Below, in pieces: positions 48,284-57,181 of a DNA stretch of 64,000 bases. How positions within the stretch are numbered: position 1 is the first letter of the stretch; each line of letters starts with the position of its first letter. The stretch is from the NCBI GenBank assembly GCA_902765595.1, contig CACXAQ010000002.1, positions 1 to 64,000 on the forward strand, given 5' to 3'. The notes beneath the pieces were generated by a model. The model saw nothing but the letters and a program-made list of their open reading frames with translations. It searched no databases and was not told where the DNA came from. Source of the stretch: Oscillospiraceae bacterium. Its GTDB lineage: Bacteria; Bacillota; Clostridia; Oscillospirales; Oscillospiraceae. A program made the position numbers and the translations under genes.

Positions 48284-50950
48284 ATGAAACGAAACAGATG
48301 GACCGCGCTGCTGCTGGCGGCGCTGATGCTGCTCACGCTGCTCACCGCCTGCGGGGAAAGCCCGGCGAAGGCCGCACAGACCGAGAGCGCGGAGCCCGAA
48401 GCTGCATCGGAAGAACAGACCCAGGACACCCTGGCCCAGGAAGAAGAGTTTTTCCTGGAGCGGGAAGAGGGCTGCAACCAGCTCACCCTCTATTGGAACG
48501 ATCCCGGCGCCGACTATTCCAAATGCGACGTGTGGGTCTGGTTCCCCGGAAGGGACGGGAGCGGGCAGCTCTTCCACCCCTGCGCCTACGGCGCCAAGTG
48601 CATGGTGAATGTGCCGGAGGACGTGAGCGAGGTGGGCTTCATCGTCCGGCGGGACTGCTCCGACCCCGGCGGTACCAGTTGGGGCGAGGCCACCAAGGAC
48701 GTTGACGGCGATCGCTTTGCCCTTATGGACGGCGACACGGTGATCTACCTCCAGCCCGGCGACGCCATGCAGTACACGAGTCCCGACGGCGGCAAGACCC
48801 TGGAGCCCATCCGGAGCTTCACCATGGCGGGGATCCTCTCGCCCACGGAGATCCGCTACAACCTGAGCCCCTCCGTGAAGCTGGAGAGCCTGGACCAGGT
48901 CCACGTGCGCCAGGACGGCCGGGAGGTGGAGATCGAGTCTCTCTCCAGCCTGAACAACAAGGTGGTCACCGGCGTCATCACCGTCAAGGAGGAACTGGAC
49001 GTGTCCAAGCCCTATACCGTGGAGATCGAGGGCTACGGGGAGATCCCCGCTCTGCCCACCGCCATCTTCGACAGCGAGGAATTCATCGAAAACTACACCT
49101 ATGACGGGGACGATCTGGGCGCCGTGATCGACGGCGACCACACCGTTTTCAAGGTCTGGGCCCCCACCGCAGGCGCCGTGACGCTGAACCTGTTTGAGGC
49201 GGGAAATGACTGTGACGCCTATGAGACCCTGGAGATGACCCGGGGCGAGAAGGGCGTGTGGAGCGCGGAAGCCCCCTGCGGCCACGGCACCTACTACACC
49301 TATACCGTGACCACCGCCGTGGGCAGCCAGGAGGCGGTGGACCCCTATGCCCGGGCCCTGGGCGTGAACGGCGATCGGGGCATGGTGGTGGACCTGAGAA
49401 AGACCGACCCCGCCGGCTTCCGGGACAGCGCCTATGACTCTGGACTCTCCTGCTACGGGGACGCGGTGATCTGGGAGGTCCACGTGCGGGACTTCTCCAA
49501 CACCATTGCCCAATCCCAATATCCCGGGAAATACCTGGCCTTTACGGAGACCGGACTTACCAATGACAGCGGCCTGCCCGTGGGCATAGACTATCTGAAG
49601 GAGCTGGGCATCACCCATGTGCACCTCCAGCCGGTCTATGACTACGCCACCGTGGACGAGAGCAGCGAGGAAGCCCAGTTCAACTGGGGCTACGATCCCA
49701 AGAACTACAACGCCCCCGAGGGCAGCTATTCCACCGATCCTGCCCACGGCGAGGTCCGCGTCAACGAGTTCAAGCAGATGGTCCAGAGCCTGCACGAAAA
49801 CGGCATGGGCGTGGTGATGGATATGGTCTACAACCACACCTATTCCCTGGACTCCAACCTGAACCGGATCGTGCCCTATTACTACTATCGCTTCACCGCC
49901 AAGGGCGAGCCCTCCAACGGCAGCGGCTGCGGCAACGAGACGGCTTCCGACCGGGTGATGTTCCGCAAGTACATGGTGGACAGCGTCCGCTACTGGGCGG
50001 AGGAATACAAGCTGGACGGCTTTCGCTTCGACCTGATGGCCCTGCACGATGTGGAGACCATGCAGGCCATCGAGCAGGCCGTGCATGAGGTGAATCCCCA
50101 GGCCATCATCTACGGCGAGGGTTGGACCGGCGGCACCACGCCCCTCAACGCCAGCCTCCAGGCCAACCAGCTCAACATCCGGCAGATCCAGCCCACCGGA
50201 GACGGCATCGGCGCTGTCGCGGTGTTCAACGACGTGATCCGGGACGGACTCAAGGGCAGCGTCTTCAATCAGAAGGAAAGCGGCTATGTGAACGGCACCG
50301 TCAACAAGACCAATGCCAACCGGGTGATCTTCGGCATCCAGGGCGGGGCAAACTCCAACGCCGCCGCCTGGAATGTGGAAAACGCCATGGTCATCAACTA
50401 TGTGTCCGCCCACGACAACAACACCCTCTGGGATAAGCTCCTGGCCACCTGCCCCGAGGCCTCCCGGGAGGAACTGCTGCAGATGAACCGGCTTGCCGCC
50501 TCGGTGGTGCTGCTCAGCCGGGGCACGCCCTTCTTCCTGGCGGGGGAGGAGATGCTGCGCACCAAGGGCGGCGACTCCAACAGCTACATGTCCTCCGACG
50601 CGGTGAACAACCTGGATTGGGCGGCGCTGACGCCCGACAGCGACCAGTGGCAGATGGCGCAGTTCTACCGGGACCTGATCACCATGCGCAAGGCCAACGC
50701 CTTCTTTACCCGGGGTGAGGTCTCGGCGGAACTCCTGGAGGGCAACGCCATCGCCGTCACCTGGACCCTGGACGGGGAGAACGTGGCCTGGGCCATCATC
50801 AACCCCAATGGGGACGACCTGCAGACGGCCCTGCCGGACGGCGCCTGGACCGTGCTGCTGAAGGACTCCAATGTGAGTCCCACAGGCGGAGAGACGGTCG
50901 AAGGCAGCCTCACGGTGGCTCCCCAGAGCGTCCTGATCGTGAAAAAATGA
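48284..50950 (+). CDS. pulA: Type I pullulanase, GH13 lipoprotein
   Basis: An 888-residue cell-surface lipoprotein: signal peptide ending LLTACGES, a Glu/Ala-rich linker, a CBM41-like starch-binding domain (~residues 60-155, QLTLYWNDPGADY, VWVWFPG), an intermediate beta domain, a CBM48-like domain (HTVFKVWAPTAGAVTLNLF), then the GH13 barrel with the pullulanase signature FNWGYDPKNYN. Catalytic residues are D583 (GFRFDLM), E612 (IYGEGW) and D711 (SAHDNN). It cuts alpha-1,6 bonds in pullulan, starch and glycogen fragments outside the cell. The start 48284 follows AAAGAGGTGCCAATC. No transporter is adjacent. Confidence 0.93.
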   Translation: MKRNRWTALLLAALMLLTLLTACGESPAKAAQTESAEPEAASEEQTQDTLAQEEEFFLEREEGCNQLTLYWNDPGADYSKCDVWVWFPGRDGSGQLFHPCAYGAKCMVNVPEDVSEVGFIVRRDCSDPGGTSWGEATKDVDGDRFALMDGDTVIYLQPGDAMQYTSPDGGKTLEPIRSFTMAGILSPTEIRYNLSPSVKLESLDQVHVRQDGREVEIESLSSLNNKVVTGVITVKEELDVSKPYTVEIEGYGEIPALPTAIFDSEEFIENYTYDGDDLGAVIDGDHTVFKVWAPTAGAVTLNLFEAGNDCDAYETLEMTRGEKGVWSAEAPCGHGTYYTYTVTTAVGSQEAVDPYARALGVNGDRGMVVDLRKTDPAGFRDSAYDSGLSCYGDAVIWEVHVRDFSNTIAQSQYPGKYLAFTETGLTNDSGLPVGIDYLKELGITHVHLQPVYDYATVDESSEEAQFNWGYDPKNYNAPEGSYSTDPAHGEVRVNEFKQMVQSLHENGMGVVMDMVYNHTYSLDSNLNRIVPYYYYRFTAKGEPSNGSGCGNETASDRVMFRKYMVDSVRYWAEEYKLDGFRFDLMALHDVETMQAIEQAVHEVNPQAIIYGEGWTGGTTPLNASLQANQLNIRQIQPTGDGIGAVAVFNDVIRDGLKGSVFNQKESGYVNGTVNKTNANRVIFGIQGGANSNAAAWNVENAMVINYVSAHDNNTLWDKLLATCPEASREELLQMNRLAASVVLLSRGTPFFLAGEEMLRTKGGDSNSYMSSDAVNNLDWAALTPDSDQWQMAQFYRDLITMRKANAFFTRGEVSAELLEGNAIAVTWTLDGENVAWAIINPNGDDLQTALPDGAWTVLLKDSNVSPTGGETVEGSLTVAPQSVLIVKK

Positions 50951-50959
50951 GAAACAGAA

Positions 50960-50995
50960 AACGGCGGCCCCGGATCATTCCGGGGCCGCCGTACC
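50960..50995. terminator. Terminator between pullulanase and amidase genes
   Basis: ACGGCGGCCCCGG / CCGGGGCCGCCGT with an ATCATT loop between convergent genes; AAAA on one side and TTTAC on the other. Confidence 0.85.
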
Positions 50996-50996
50996 T

Positions 50997-51479
50997 TTAC
51001 CAGGCCCGCACGCCCTCAATATGCAGAAAACGGACGGCGTCATAGCCGTAGGAGGAAAGGGGCCGGTCCAGGGCGTCATAAGTGTGGGCCGCCACCAGGA
51101 TCTCCGGCGAGACGGCGATGATCACCGGGCAGTGATAAAAATGCCCGCTCTGATCCCCCAACTGTACCAGATCCCCCGGCAGGGCGGCGCTCCGGCTCAC
51201 GACACGGGCATAAGGCCCCACGGAGCGGTTGTTCACGAGAAAGCGGTACAGGGGCTCCACCGCCGTCCAGGAGGGGGTGCGGTCATCGGCACTGAGATAA
51301 AACCAGCCGGTCCCGGGGGCGCAGTTCATGACCCCCGCCCCGGCGTAGAGACATTGGGAGGCAAAGTTGGTGCAGTCGCCGCCCAGGTCCTGAAAGTCAA
51401 AGTAGGCCGGGTTCCGGCCCAGGGCCCATCGCCGGGCGTAGGCCACGGCCTTCTGGCGGTCGTAGGGCAGTTGGCGCAT
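50997..51479 (-). CDS. Amidase_6-type putative cell-wall amidase
   Basis: A 160-residue protein with the NlpC/P60-like Amidase_6 pattern: AVAYARRWALGRNPAYFDF, then GGDCTNFASQCL with the likely catalytic Cys near residue 36, and a later GHFYHCPVIIAV with the His. There is no signal peptide, so it is either cytoplasmic or released by another route. It is transcribed convergently with the pullulanase. The family is known from Firmicutes but the substrate is not established. Confidence 0.8.
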   Translation of the reverse strand: MRQLPYDRQKAVAYARRWALGRNPAYFDFQDLGGDCTNFASQCLYAGAGVMNCAPGTGWFYLSADDRTPSWTAVEPLYRFLVNNRSVGPYARVVSRSAALPGDLVQLGDQSGHFYHCPVIIAVSPEILVAAHTYDALDRPLSSYGYDAVRFLHIEGVRAW

Positions 51480-51557
51480 GCGGATCCCTCCTGCTTTCAG
51501 CTTATGCCGTCCTGCGCGAAAGGTGCGCGGCGGGGGCTGCTGTTTCCCGGCAAAGGC

Positions 51558-51586
51558 TTGTAAGCGGCCCCCGATTCGTGTACAAT
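51558..51586 (+). promoter_or_regulatory. Promoter of the LysR gene
   Basis: TTGTAA, 17-base spacer, TACAAT, with only about 15 bases to the start region. Confidence 0.6.
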
Positions 51587-51608
51587 ACAGGAAAAGGAGA
51601 TGAGCCGG

Positions 51609-52523
51609 ATGACCCTCTTACAGATGAACTACATCCTGGAGATCGACCGCTGCGGCTCCATGAACAAGGCGGCCCAAAGCCTGTATGTGTCCCAGTCCGC
51701 CCTCTCCAGCGCCATGGCGGAAGTGGAGAAGGAGTTGGGCATCACCATCTTCCACCGGTCCAACCGGGGCATCGTCCTGACCGAGGACGGTCAGGAGCTG
51801 GTGGCCCAGATCGCCCCCATCGTGGAGCAGAGCCGCCGCCTCAGCCGCTACTACGGCCGCCGGAAGACCGCCGACCGGGTCAGGCTCTCCATTGCGGCCC
51901 AGCGCTATCCCTTCTGCGCCAAGGCCTTTGTGGAAGCGCTGCACCGTCTGGGCGAGCAGCCCGTGCAGGCGGCGCTGAAGGAGATGGATATGCCCGCCGT
52001 GATCCGGGACGTGGCAACAGGAGACAGCGGCATGGGCGTGATCTTCGTGTCGGACCTGACGGAGCGGGCCATCCGCCGTTCTCTGGAGGAAAAGGACCTG
52101 GTGTTCGAGCCCCTGGTCACGCTGCGGCCCCATGTGTTCCTGCGCCGGGGACACCCCCTTGCCAAAGAAAAAACCGTGACCCTGGAGCAGCTCCGCCCCT
52201 ACCCCCACGCGGTGTTCACCCAGTCTGACAGCGACCTGAACTTTGCCGAGGAGGCGGTGGCGGGTACCGGCGTGGATTTCGAGCGGATGATCTACGTCTG
52301 CGACCGGGCGACCATCTATAACGTGATGGCCCATACGGACTGTGTCTCCACCGGCAGCGGCATCCTGCCGGAGGGCTACGCGGACGACAGCCTGGTGTCG
52401 ATCCCCCTGGCGGACGACCAGAACATGCGCCTGGGCGTCATCCGCCGGCGGGGCCGCCCGCTGACGGAGATGGAGCAGAGCTTCGTGGAGCGCCTGCGGG
52501 AGATCACCGCAGACATGGGCTGA
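51609..52523 (+). CDS. LysR-family transcriptional regulator
   Basis: A 304-residue regulator. The N-terminal winged helix has the LysR pattern MNKAAQSLYVSQSALSSAMAEVEKELGITIFHRSNRGIVLTEDG in outline (AAQSLYVSQSALS and ELGITIFHR visible), followed by a periplasmic-binding-like effector domain (~90-300). The start at 51609 (MTLLQMNYILEI) is 9 bases after AAAAGGAG; the ATG at 51600 abuts that site and is too close. It is convergent with the methionine gamma-lyase gene; control of that sulfur amino-acid enzyme is plausible but not shown. Confidence 0.9.
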   Translation: MTLLQMNYILEIDRCGSMNKAAQSLYVSQSALSSAMAEVEKELGITIFHRSNRGIVLTEDGQELVAQIAPIVEQSRRLSRYYGRRKTADRVRLSIAAQRYPFCAKAFVEALHRLGEQPVQAALKEMDMPAVIRDVATGDSGMGVIFVSDLTERAIRRSLEEKDLVFEPLVTLRPHVFLRRGHPLAKEKTVTLEQLRPYPHAVFTQSDSDLNFAEEAVAGTGVDFERMIYVCDRATIYNVMAHTDCVSTGSGILPEGYADDSLVSIPLADDQNMRLGVIRRRGRPLTEMEQSFVERLREITADMG

Positions 52524-52542
52524 CAGGGGGTTCGGCAAAAAA

Positions 52543-52572
52543 AGAGAGGAGAGCGAAGCTCTCCTCTCGCTG
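52543..52572 (-). terminator. Terminator of the methionine gamma-lyase gene
   Basis: GAGAGGAGAGC-GAA-GCTCTCCTCTC followed, on the minus strand, by TTTTTTTGCC. Confidence 0.88.
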
Positions 52573-52587
52573 CTTGATGAAATGGGC

Positions 52588-53784
52588 TTATCCCAACCGG
52601 CTCATGGCCTGCTCCAGATCCGCGATCAGATCCTCTGCGTTCTCCAGGCCAGCCGAGAGTCGGATCAGACCCGGGGCAATGCCCGCATCTTCCAGCTCTT
52701 CCTCGCTGTAGGTGGAGTGGGTCATGGAGGCCGGGTGCTCGATGAGGCTCTCCGCGTCGCCCAGGGACACGGCCACGGTGATGAGCTGCAGGCTGTTCAC
52801 CAGCTTCATGCCGGCGGCCTTGCCGCCCTTGACTTCAAAGCTCAGCATGCCGCCGAAGTCCCGCATCTGCCTGGCGGCCACCTCGTGGCCCACATGGCTC
52901 TCCAGACCGGGGTAGTAGACCTTCTCCACGGCGGGGTGCCGCTCCAGGAAGGCGGCGATCTTCCTGGCGTTCTCGCAGTGCCGCGCCATGCGCAGCTCCA
53001 GGGTCTTCAAACCGCGCAGCAGCAGGAAGGCCGCAAAGGGATCCATCACGGCGCCGGTCATGTCCTTCAGACCGAACATCCGCACCTGGCCGATGAAGTC
53101 CGCCTTGCCTACCACAAAGCCCGCAACCACATCGCCGTGGCCGTTGAGGTACTTGGTGGCGGAGTGGACCACCACGTCCGCGCCCAGGGCCAGAGGATTC
53201 TGCAGGGCGGGGGAGGCGAAGGTGTTGTCGCACACTACCTTGATCTCCGGGTTATAGGCATGGGCGATCTGGGCCACGGCGGAGATGTCGGTGATCTTCA
53301 GGGTGGGGTTCGCCGGCGTCTCCAGATAGACGGCCACGGTGTTCTCTTTCAGGTGAGCCTTCAGGGAATCCAGGTCAGAGGTGTCGATGAAGTCCACCTC
53401 CACGCCGTAACGGGTCACACCGTGATTCAGCAGGGCGAAGGTGCAGCCGTAGAGGGTGCCGTCGGCGATGATGTGCTTGCCGGCCCCGGCGATGGTCCAG
53501 AGGCAGGAGGAAATGGCGCCCATGCCGGAAGCGGTGGCGAGACAGGCTTCGCCCCCCTCCAGCGCGGCGATCTTGTTCTCCAGCACCGAAACGGTGGGGT
53601 TGGCAAGACGGGTGTAGATATAGCCGCCTTCCTGCCCGGCAAAGCGGCGTCCGCCCTGCTCGCAGCTGTCAAAAACAAAGGTAGAGGTCTGATAAATGGG
53701 CGTGGAGAGCGCGCCGTACTGCTGATCCTTCACGTTCCCCGCGTGGATGGCTTTGGTACCGAAACCGCATGCATCGTGCTTCAT
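52588..53784 (-). CDS. mdeA: Methionine gamma-lyase (Cys/Met metabolism PLP enzyme)
   Basis: A 398-residue PLP enzyme of the transsulfuration family: TPIYQTSTFVFD, YTRLANPTVSVLENKIAALEGGEA, the Schiff-base Lys in SATKYLNGHGDVV, and ESLIEHPASMTHSTY. The segment TLYGCTFALL has the Tyr-x-Cys pair that, from memory, marks methionine gamma-lyases (Y114 and C116 in the Pseudomonas enzyme) against cystathionine lyases and synthases. It would split methionine to methanethiol, ammonia and 2-oxobutanoate. The ATG follows CAGGAGGAACGATC. A close paralog function (cystathionine gamma-lyase) is the main alternative. Confidence 0.86.
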   Translation of the reverse strand: MKHDACGFGTKAIHAGNVKDQQYGALSTPIYQTSTFVFDSCEQGGRRFAGQEGGYIYTRLANPTVSVLENKIAALEGGEACLATASGMGAISSCLWTIAGAGKHIIADGTLYGCTFALLNHGVTRYGVEVDFIDTSDLDSLKAHLKENTVAVYLETPANPTLKITDISAVAQIAHAYNPEIKVVCDNTFASPALQNPLALGADVVVHSATKYLNGHGDVVAGFVVGKADFIGQVRMFGLKDMTGAVMDPFAAFLLLRGLKTLELRMARHCENARKIAAFLERHPAVEKVYYPGLESHVGHEVAARQMRDFGGMLSFEVKGGKAAGMKLVNSLQLITVAVSLGDAESLIEHPASMTHSTYSEEELEDAGIAPGLIRLSAGLENAEDLIADLEQAMSRLG

Positions 53785-53919
53785 GATCGTTCCTCCTGCG
53801 TCAATATTTATAGATTATATCCAAAAAGTGCCTGAGACTATCTGGTTAAAATCTATCATAATCAACAAACAAAAGGTAGTTCCCAAATTCTGTTACCTGC
53901 TATAAGCTGAATCTATAGC

Positions 53920-53960
53920 AAAAGCTGCCGGAACCTTCATGGCTCCGACAGCTTTTGCAG
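53920..53960 (-). terminator. Terminator of the CARF-nuclease operon
   Basis: GCAAAAGCTG / CAGCTTTTGC with inner CGGA/TCCG pairs, placed just after the minus-strand stop. Confidence 0.7.
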
Positions 53961-53968
53961 CTTTTCAA

Positions 53969-55147
53969 TCAGCCCTCCGCCCGCATCAGCTTCCGCAGGC
54001 GGCTTTCCAGCCGCCCGGCCTGCAGGTCGCTCAGGTCGATCACGTCGATATTCAGCTCCCCGGCCCGGTTGCGCATTGGGGCGCCGCCCTTTTCGGCGGT
54101 GACGATGGCGGCCCTGGCGATCTGACCGCCGAAGCGGTCCCGCAGGATGGCCAGCTCGTTCAGGGCTTCGGTCTTCACGTCGCAGGTCTTGCAGCTGATG
54201 AACACCGGCGTCACGCCCCGGGTGGCCATCACGTCCAGCTCGTTGCTGACGGCGTTGGTCCGTCCGTCACTCTCCCAATCCACCACGGCGCTGGTGCGCA
54301 CATCGTCGAAAAGCCCGGTGTCCAGACAGGCCTTGTACACGTAGAGCTCCAGCACGCTCCCCACGTCCCGCAGCCAGGCGCGGATCTGCTTGTCCCGGAA
54401 GCGGAAGGAGACCTTTTCCCCCGGGACGATCCGCAGCTCGGAGAGAAAACCCATCTCCTGCAGTTCCTCCAGGGCTTCCTCAGGCGCTGCGATGACGGAG
54501 CCGCGCTCTCCCTTCACGGTGTAGCCGCCGCTGACTGCCAGGGGTATGAAGCCGTCGGCCGCGGCAGGGGAGATGCGCTGAATGTAGTTCACGATCCGCG
54601 TCCAGTCCCGCCGGTGGCGGAGATAGAGACGGAAGAAGGGATCAAAGTCCTCCAGATAGCGGGAGAGAATGGCGTTGTCCACCCGGCCCTGGCGCATGGA
54701 GCCGCCGGCCATCAGAAAGCTGTCCTCCACCGAATAGACCACGTCGCAGGCAAGCCCCTCGGCAAAGGGCGCGTTCTGAATGCTGTAGAAGCGGTTCTTT
54801 TTGCGGCTGTAGGTGAACACGGGGATGGGCGTCTGGGCGCAGAGGCGGCCCGCCGCGAAGAGCACCGCGTCCGTGCCGCCGGTGATGTCCAGCGCGCAGT
54901 CGTTGTACCGGTCTACCGCCTCCCGCAGCACCCGCAGCACCGCCTCCGCGTCATACATGCTCACGGACAGAAACACCAGCTCCGCGTCCACGCCCCGGTG
55001 CCGGAAGTAGGCGCTCAGATGCCGGCGGGTGTGCCGGTCGGAGCTGCCCTCCGGACAGATGTAGATCACCCGCTTCGGGCGGAACATCTCCACACCCAGC
55101 ACGTTTTCCAGCGGCCGTTCATCGATCAGTTCCAGCAAGGTCTCCAT
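53969..55147 (-). CDS. Standalone CARF-nuclease (DUF1887; Card1/Can2-like)
   Basis: A 392-residue protein, near the length of Card1 and Can2. The N-terminal CARF-like part has RVIYICPEGSSDRHTRRHL and DITGGTDAVLFAAG (residues 87-100), the GGT loop that in CARF proteins contacts cyclic oligoadenylate. The C-terminal PD-(D/E)xK-type domain has E267 in LELYVY, D305 in NELDVMATRG and K320 in VFISCKT. Card1 degrades DNA and RNA when bound by cA4. No CRISPR array, cas10 or cas gene is in the window, so its trigger here is unknown. It sits 5 bases after a small membrane protein gene in the same operon. Confidence 0.82.
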   Translation of the reverse strand: METLLELIDERPLENVLGVEMFRPKRVIYICPEGSSDRHTRRHLSAYFRHRGVDAELVFLSVSMYDAEAVLRVLREAVDRYNDCALDITGGTDAVLFAAGRLCAQTPIPVFTYSRKKNRFYSIQNAPFAEGLACDVVYSVEDSFLMAGGSMRQGRVDNAILSRYLEDFDPFFRLYLRHRRDWTRIVNYIQRISPAAADGFIPLAVSGGYTVKGERGSVIAAPEEALEELQEMGFLSELRIVPGEKVSFRFRDKQIRAWLRDVGSVLELYVYKACLDTGLFDDVRTSAVVDWESDGRTNAVSNELDVMATRGVTPVFISCKTCDVKTEALNELAILRDRFGGQIARAAIVTAEKGGAPMRNRAGELNIDVIDLSDLQAGRLESRLRKLMRAEG

Positions 55148-55152
55148 CGAGC

Positions 55153-55416
55153 TCAGTCCTTCCCGTCCGGGTCATCCTTCTTCCCGGCGTTCCTGCTGCC
55201 GATGGCCAGACCCAGACACATCCCGATGGAGAGGCCGATGGGCATCCAGAGCCCCATCTTGCCGGTGGCGGCGCCGATGGCCGCCCCGATGGCGACGCCC
55301 AGGCACATCCCGATGGCCATGGCGCTGCCGCCGTTCTTGTTGTCCTCATGGGCCTCGTTTTCACTCTCAACGGGTTCCTGCGAGGCCTCAAGCGCTTCGT
55401 TTTTATTCTCGTCCAT
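55153..55416 (-). CDS. Small glycine-zipper membrane protein
   Basis: An 87-residue protein: an acidic Asn/Glu-rich N-terminus, then two membrane segments rich in GxxxG (AIGMCLGVAIGAAIGAATG and MPIGLSIGMCLGLAIG) and an Asp/Lys tail. No family function is known. It precedes the CARF-nuclease gene by 5 bases and shares its transcript, so it might be a membrane partner such as an effector or anchor, but similar small proteins are common and the link may be incidental. Confidence 0.75.
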   Translation of the reverse strand: MDENKNEALEASQEPVESENEAHEDNKNGGSAMAIGMCLGVAIGAAIGAATGKMGLWMPIGLSIGMCLGLAIGSRNAGKKDDPDGKD

Positions 55417-55453
55417 GAATAGCCCTCCAATCCGGTGTCTTATTTTTGGATCT

Positions 55454-55483
55454 ATTATAATGATTATCGCTGGACGAAATCAA
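55454..55483 (-). promoter_or_regulatory. Outward promoter at the left end of repeat copy 2
   Basis: On the minus strand: TTGATT, 18-base spacer, TATAAT. The -10 box spans the terminal TATAATGA of the repeat, so the element may supply the promoter of the glycine-zipper/CARF-nuclease operon. Confidence 0.5.
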
Positions 55484-55661
55484 TCGCTATTTCGATTGAT
55501 TTCGCTGCCAAACGACAAGTTTGGTAGCGAATGATTCAAAGAATCATTCGCGCGATACTCATTTCAATGAATATCTGGCACAGCAGCTATGCTGCTGTGC
55601 TGAGCTGCAACGCAGCTCAGCGGAACGCCTTTTGGCGTTTCGCTACCAGATAGTCATTATA
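55456..55661. repeat. 206-bp multi-hairpin repeat, copy 2 (complete)
   Basis: It starts TATAATGATTATCGC and ends TAGTCATTATA (inverted ends). Internal hairpins match copies 1 and 3 in order, but several stems differ in sequence while staying paired. Examples are CACAGCAGC/GCTGCTGTG in place of AAAACAGCC/GGCTGTTTT-type, CTGAGCTGC/GCAGCTCAG in place of CTGCGCAGC/GCTGCGCGG, and GAACGCC/GGCGTTTC in place of GAAAAGC/GCTTTTC. It fills most of the 391-base gene-free gap 55417-55807. Confidence 0.85.
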
Positions 55662-55744
55662 GTCGCAAAATGACCTGCGCGCAAGAAAAAGCGCGAAGAA
55701 GCCCATCTGTTTTTAAACCCCGTCAGTCCTGCGGGATCTTGGCA

Positions 55745-55773
55745 TTGATTATTTGCCCCTGGCATTGTACAAT
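55745..55773 (+). promoter_or_regulatory. Promoter of the MFS gene
   Basis: TTGATT, 17-base spacer, TACAAT, 35 bases before the chosen start. Confidence 0.65.
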
Positions 55774-55807
55774 GAATTCGACTCTGTACGAGATACGGGT
55801 GAGGGAC

Positions 55808-57067
55808 ATGGGAGCCAAACAGAAAACAGCATCCCCGCTCTGGACGAGGGACTTTACCATCATCACACTGGGCAGCGTCGTTTCCATGCTGGGAAACTCT
55901 CTGTCCGGCTTTGCCATGAGCCTGATGGTGCTGGATATTTCCCAATCCACGCTGCTGTATGCCGTCTACATCGCCATGTATACGCTGCCGCAGCTGTTCG
56001 TCCCCATCGTATCCGGGGCCATCCTGGACCGGTTTTCCAGAAAAAAGACCATCTATACCCTGGACTTCATCTCTGCGTCCCTGTATGCGCTGATGGCGCT
56101 GCTGCTGACAACGGGCTGGTTTTCCTTTCCCGTGTTTGCGGTGTACTGCTTCGTCCTCGGCAGCATCCAGAGCATGTATATGGTTGCCTATCAGAGCTTT
56201 TATCCGCTGCTGATCTCGGAGGGGAACTTCCAGAAGGCGTATTCCATCGCCAGTGTGCTGGAGACCCTCTCCGCGGTGATGGTTCCCCTGTCCGCCTTTT
56301 TGTACCGGCAGATCGGGCTGTCGCCGCTGCTGGGGATCAACGCCCTGTGCTTTCTCATCGCCGCGATCATGGAAACGCGCATCGGGGCCGATGAACACTA
56401 TCTCGAGACCCAGAAGGAGACGAAACAGAGCGAGCTCAGCGGATCCCGGCAGGTCCTTTCGGACATTCGGGAGGGCTTTTCCTACCTCGTGGGAGAAAAA
56501 GGACTGCTGGCCATCGCCATCTATTTCTTCTTCTCCGCCATCTGCGGCGGGGTGTCCTCGGTGATCGTGCTCCCCTGGTTCAAGTCGGTATATGAAAACG
56601 GAGAATACCTGTATATGCTGGTCTGGGGCATGGCGCTGGTGGGCAGGGCCATCGGCGGGATGATCCATTATCGGCTGAATATCCCGGCAAAGTTCCGCTT
56701 CACCGTCGCCCTCACCGTCTATGTGGTCATCTCCGTTCTGGAGGGCGTCTACCTGTTCACGCCGATCCCGGTCATGATGGTGATGTGCTTTGTCGTGGGT
56801 ATCGGCGGCGTTACCAGCTATACGATCCGGATCTCCGCCACCCAGAGCTATGTGCCGGATGAACGGAAGGGCCGCTTCAACGGCGCATTCAACATGCTCT
56901 CCACCTCCGGCGCTTTGCTCGGCGAGGTGCTGGCCGGCGCGCTGACGGTCCTGATCCCGGAACGCTTCGTGCTTCTGACGGTCATGCTGCTCTGCGTGCT
57001 GGCCGCGGTGGTGTTCATCGGCGGCGGCCGGAAACATGTAATGCCGATCTACAATCGGAGTCAGTAA
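55808..57067 (+). CDS. MFS transporter
   Basis: A 419-residue protein with about twelve membrane segments, in the MFS layout seen in putative drug or macrolide efflux proteins (TLGSVVSMLGNSLSGFAMSLMV for helix 1 and the loop motif GAILDRFSRKKTIY between helices 2 and 3). The start MGAKQKTASP at 55808 is chosen because the upstream part of the frame overlaps the promoter; GTGAGGGAC precedes it closely. It stands alone. The substrate is unknown. Confidence 0.83.
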   Translation: MGAKQKTASPLWTRDFTIITLGSVVSMLGNSLSGFAMSLMVLDISQSTLLYAVYIAMYTLPQLFVPIVSGAILDRFSRKKTIYTLDFISASLYALMALLLTTGWFSFPVFAVYCFVLGSIQSMYMVAYQSFYPLLISEGNFQKAYSIASVLETLSAVMVPLSAFLYRQIGLSPLLGINALCFLIAAIMETRIGADEHYLETQKETKQSELSGSRQVLSDIREGFSYLVGEKGLLAIAIYFFFSAICGGVSSVIVLPWFKSVYENGEYLYMLVWGMALVGRAIGGMIHYRLNIPAKFRFTVALTVYVVISVLEGVYLFTPIPVMMVMCFVVGIGGVTSYTIRISATQSYVPDERKGRFNGAFNMLSTSGALLGEVLAGALTVLIPERFVLLTVMLLCVLAAVVFIGGGRKHVMPIYNRSQ

Positions 57068-57079
57068 CGCCGGCGTGTG

Positions 57080-57109
57080 CGGACAGGATTCGAAGCCCTC
57101 ACGCCAAGC
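57080..57109. repeat. Left 30-bp flanking repeat of the low-GC island
   Basis: CGGACAGGATTCGAAGCCCTC followed by ACGCCAAGC; it differs at 3 of 30 positions from the copy at 58939-58968. It includes a sequence like the T-arm (GATTCGAA) of tRNA-Ala. A candidate attachment site. Confidence 0.6.
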
Positions 57110-57122
57110 TATGTGCATTTTC

Positions 57123-57151
57123 TTGAAAGAAGATAGAGTATATGCTATTAT
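57123..57151 (+). promoter_or_regulatory. Promoter of the island lipoprotein gene
   Basis: TTGAAA, 17-base spacer, TATTAT, in AT-rich DNA. Confidence 0.6.
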
Positions 57152-57181
57152 TTACTCAACTGTTCAAAGGAGGCGAACATT

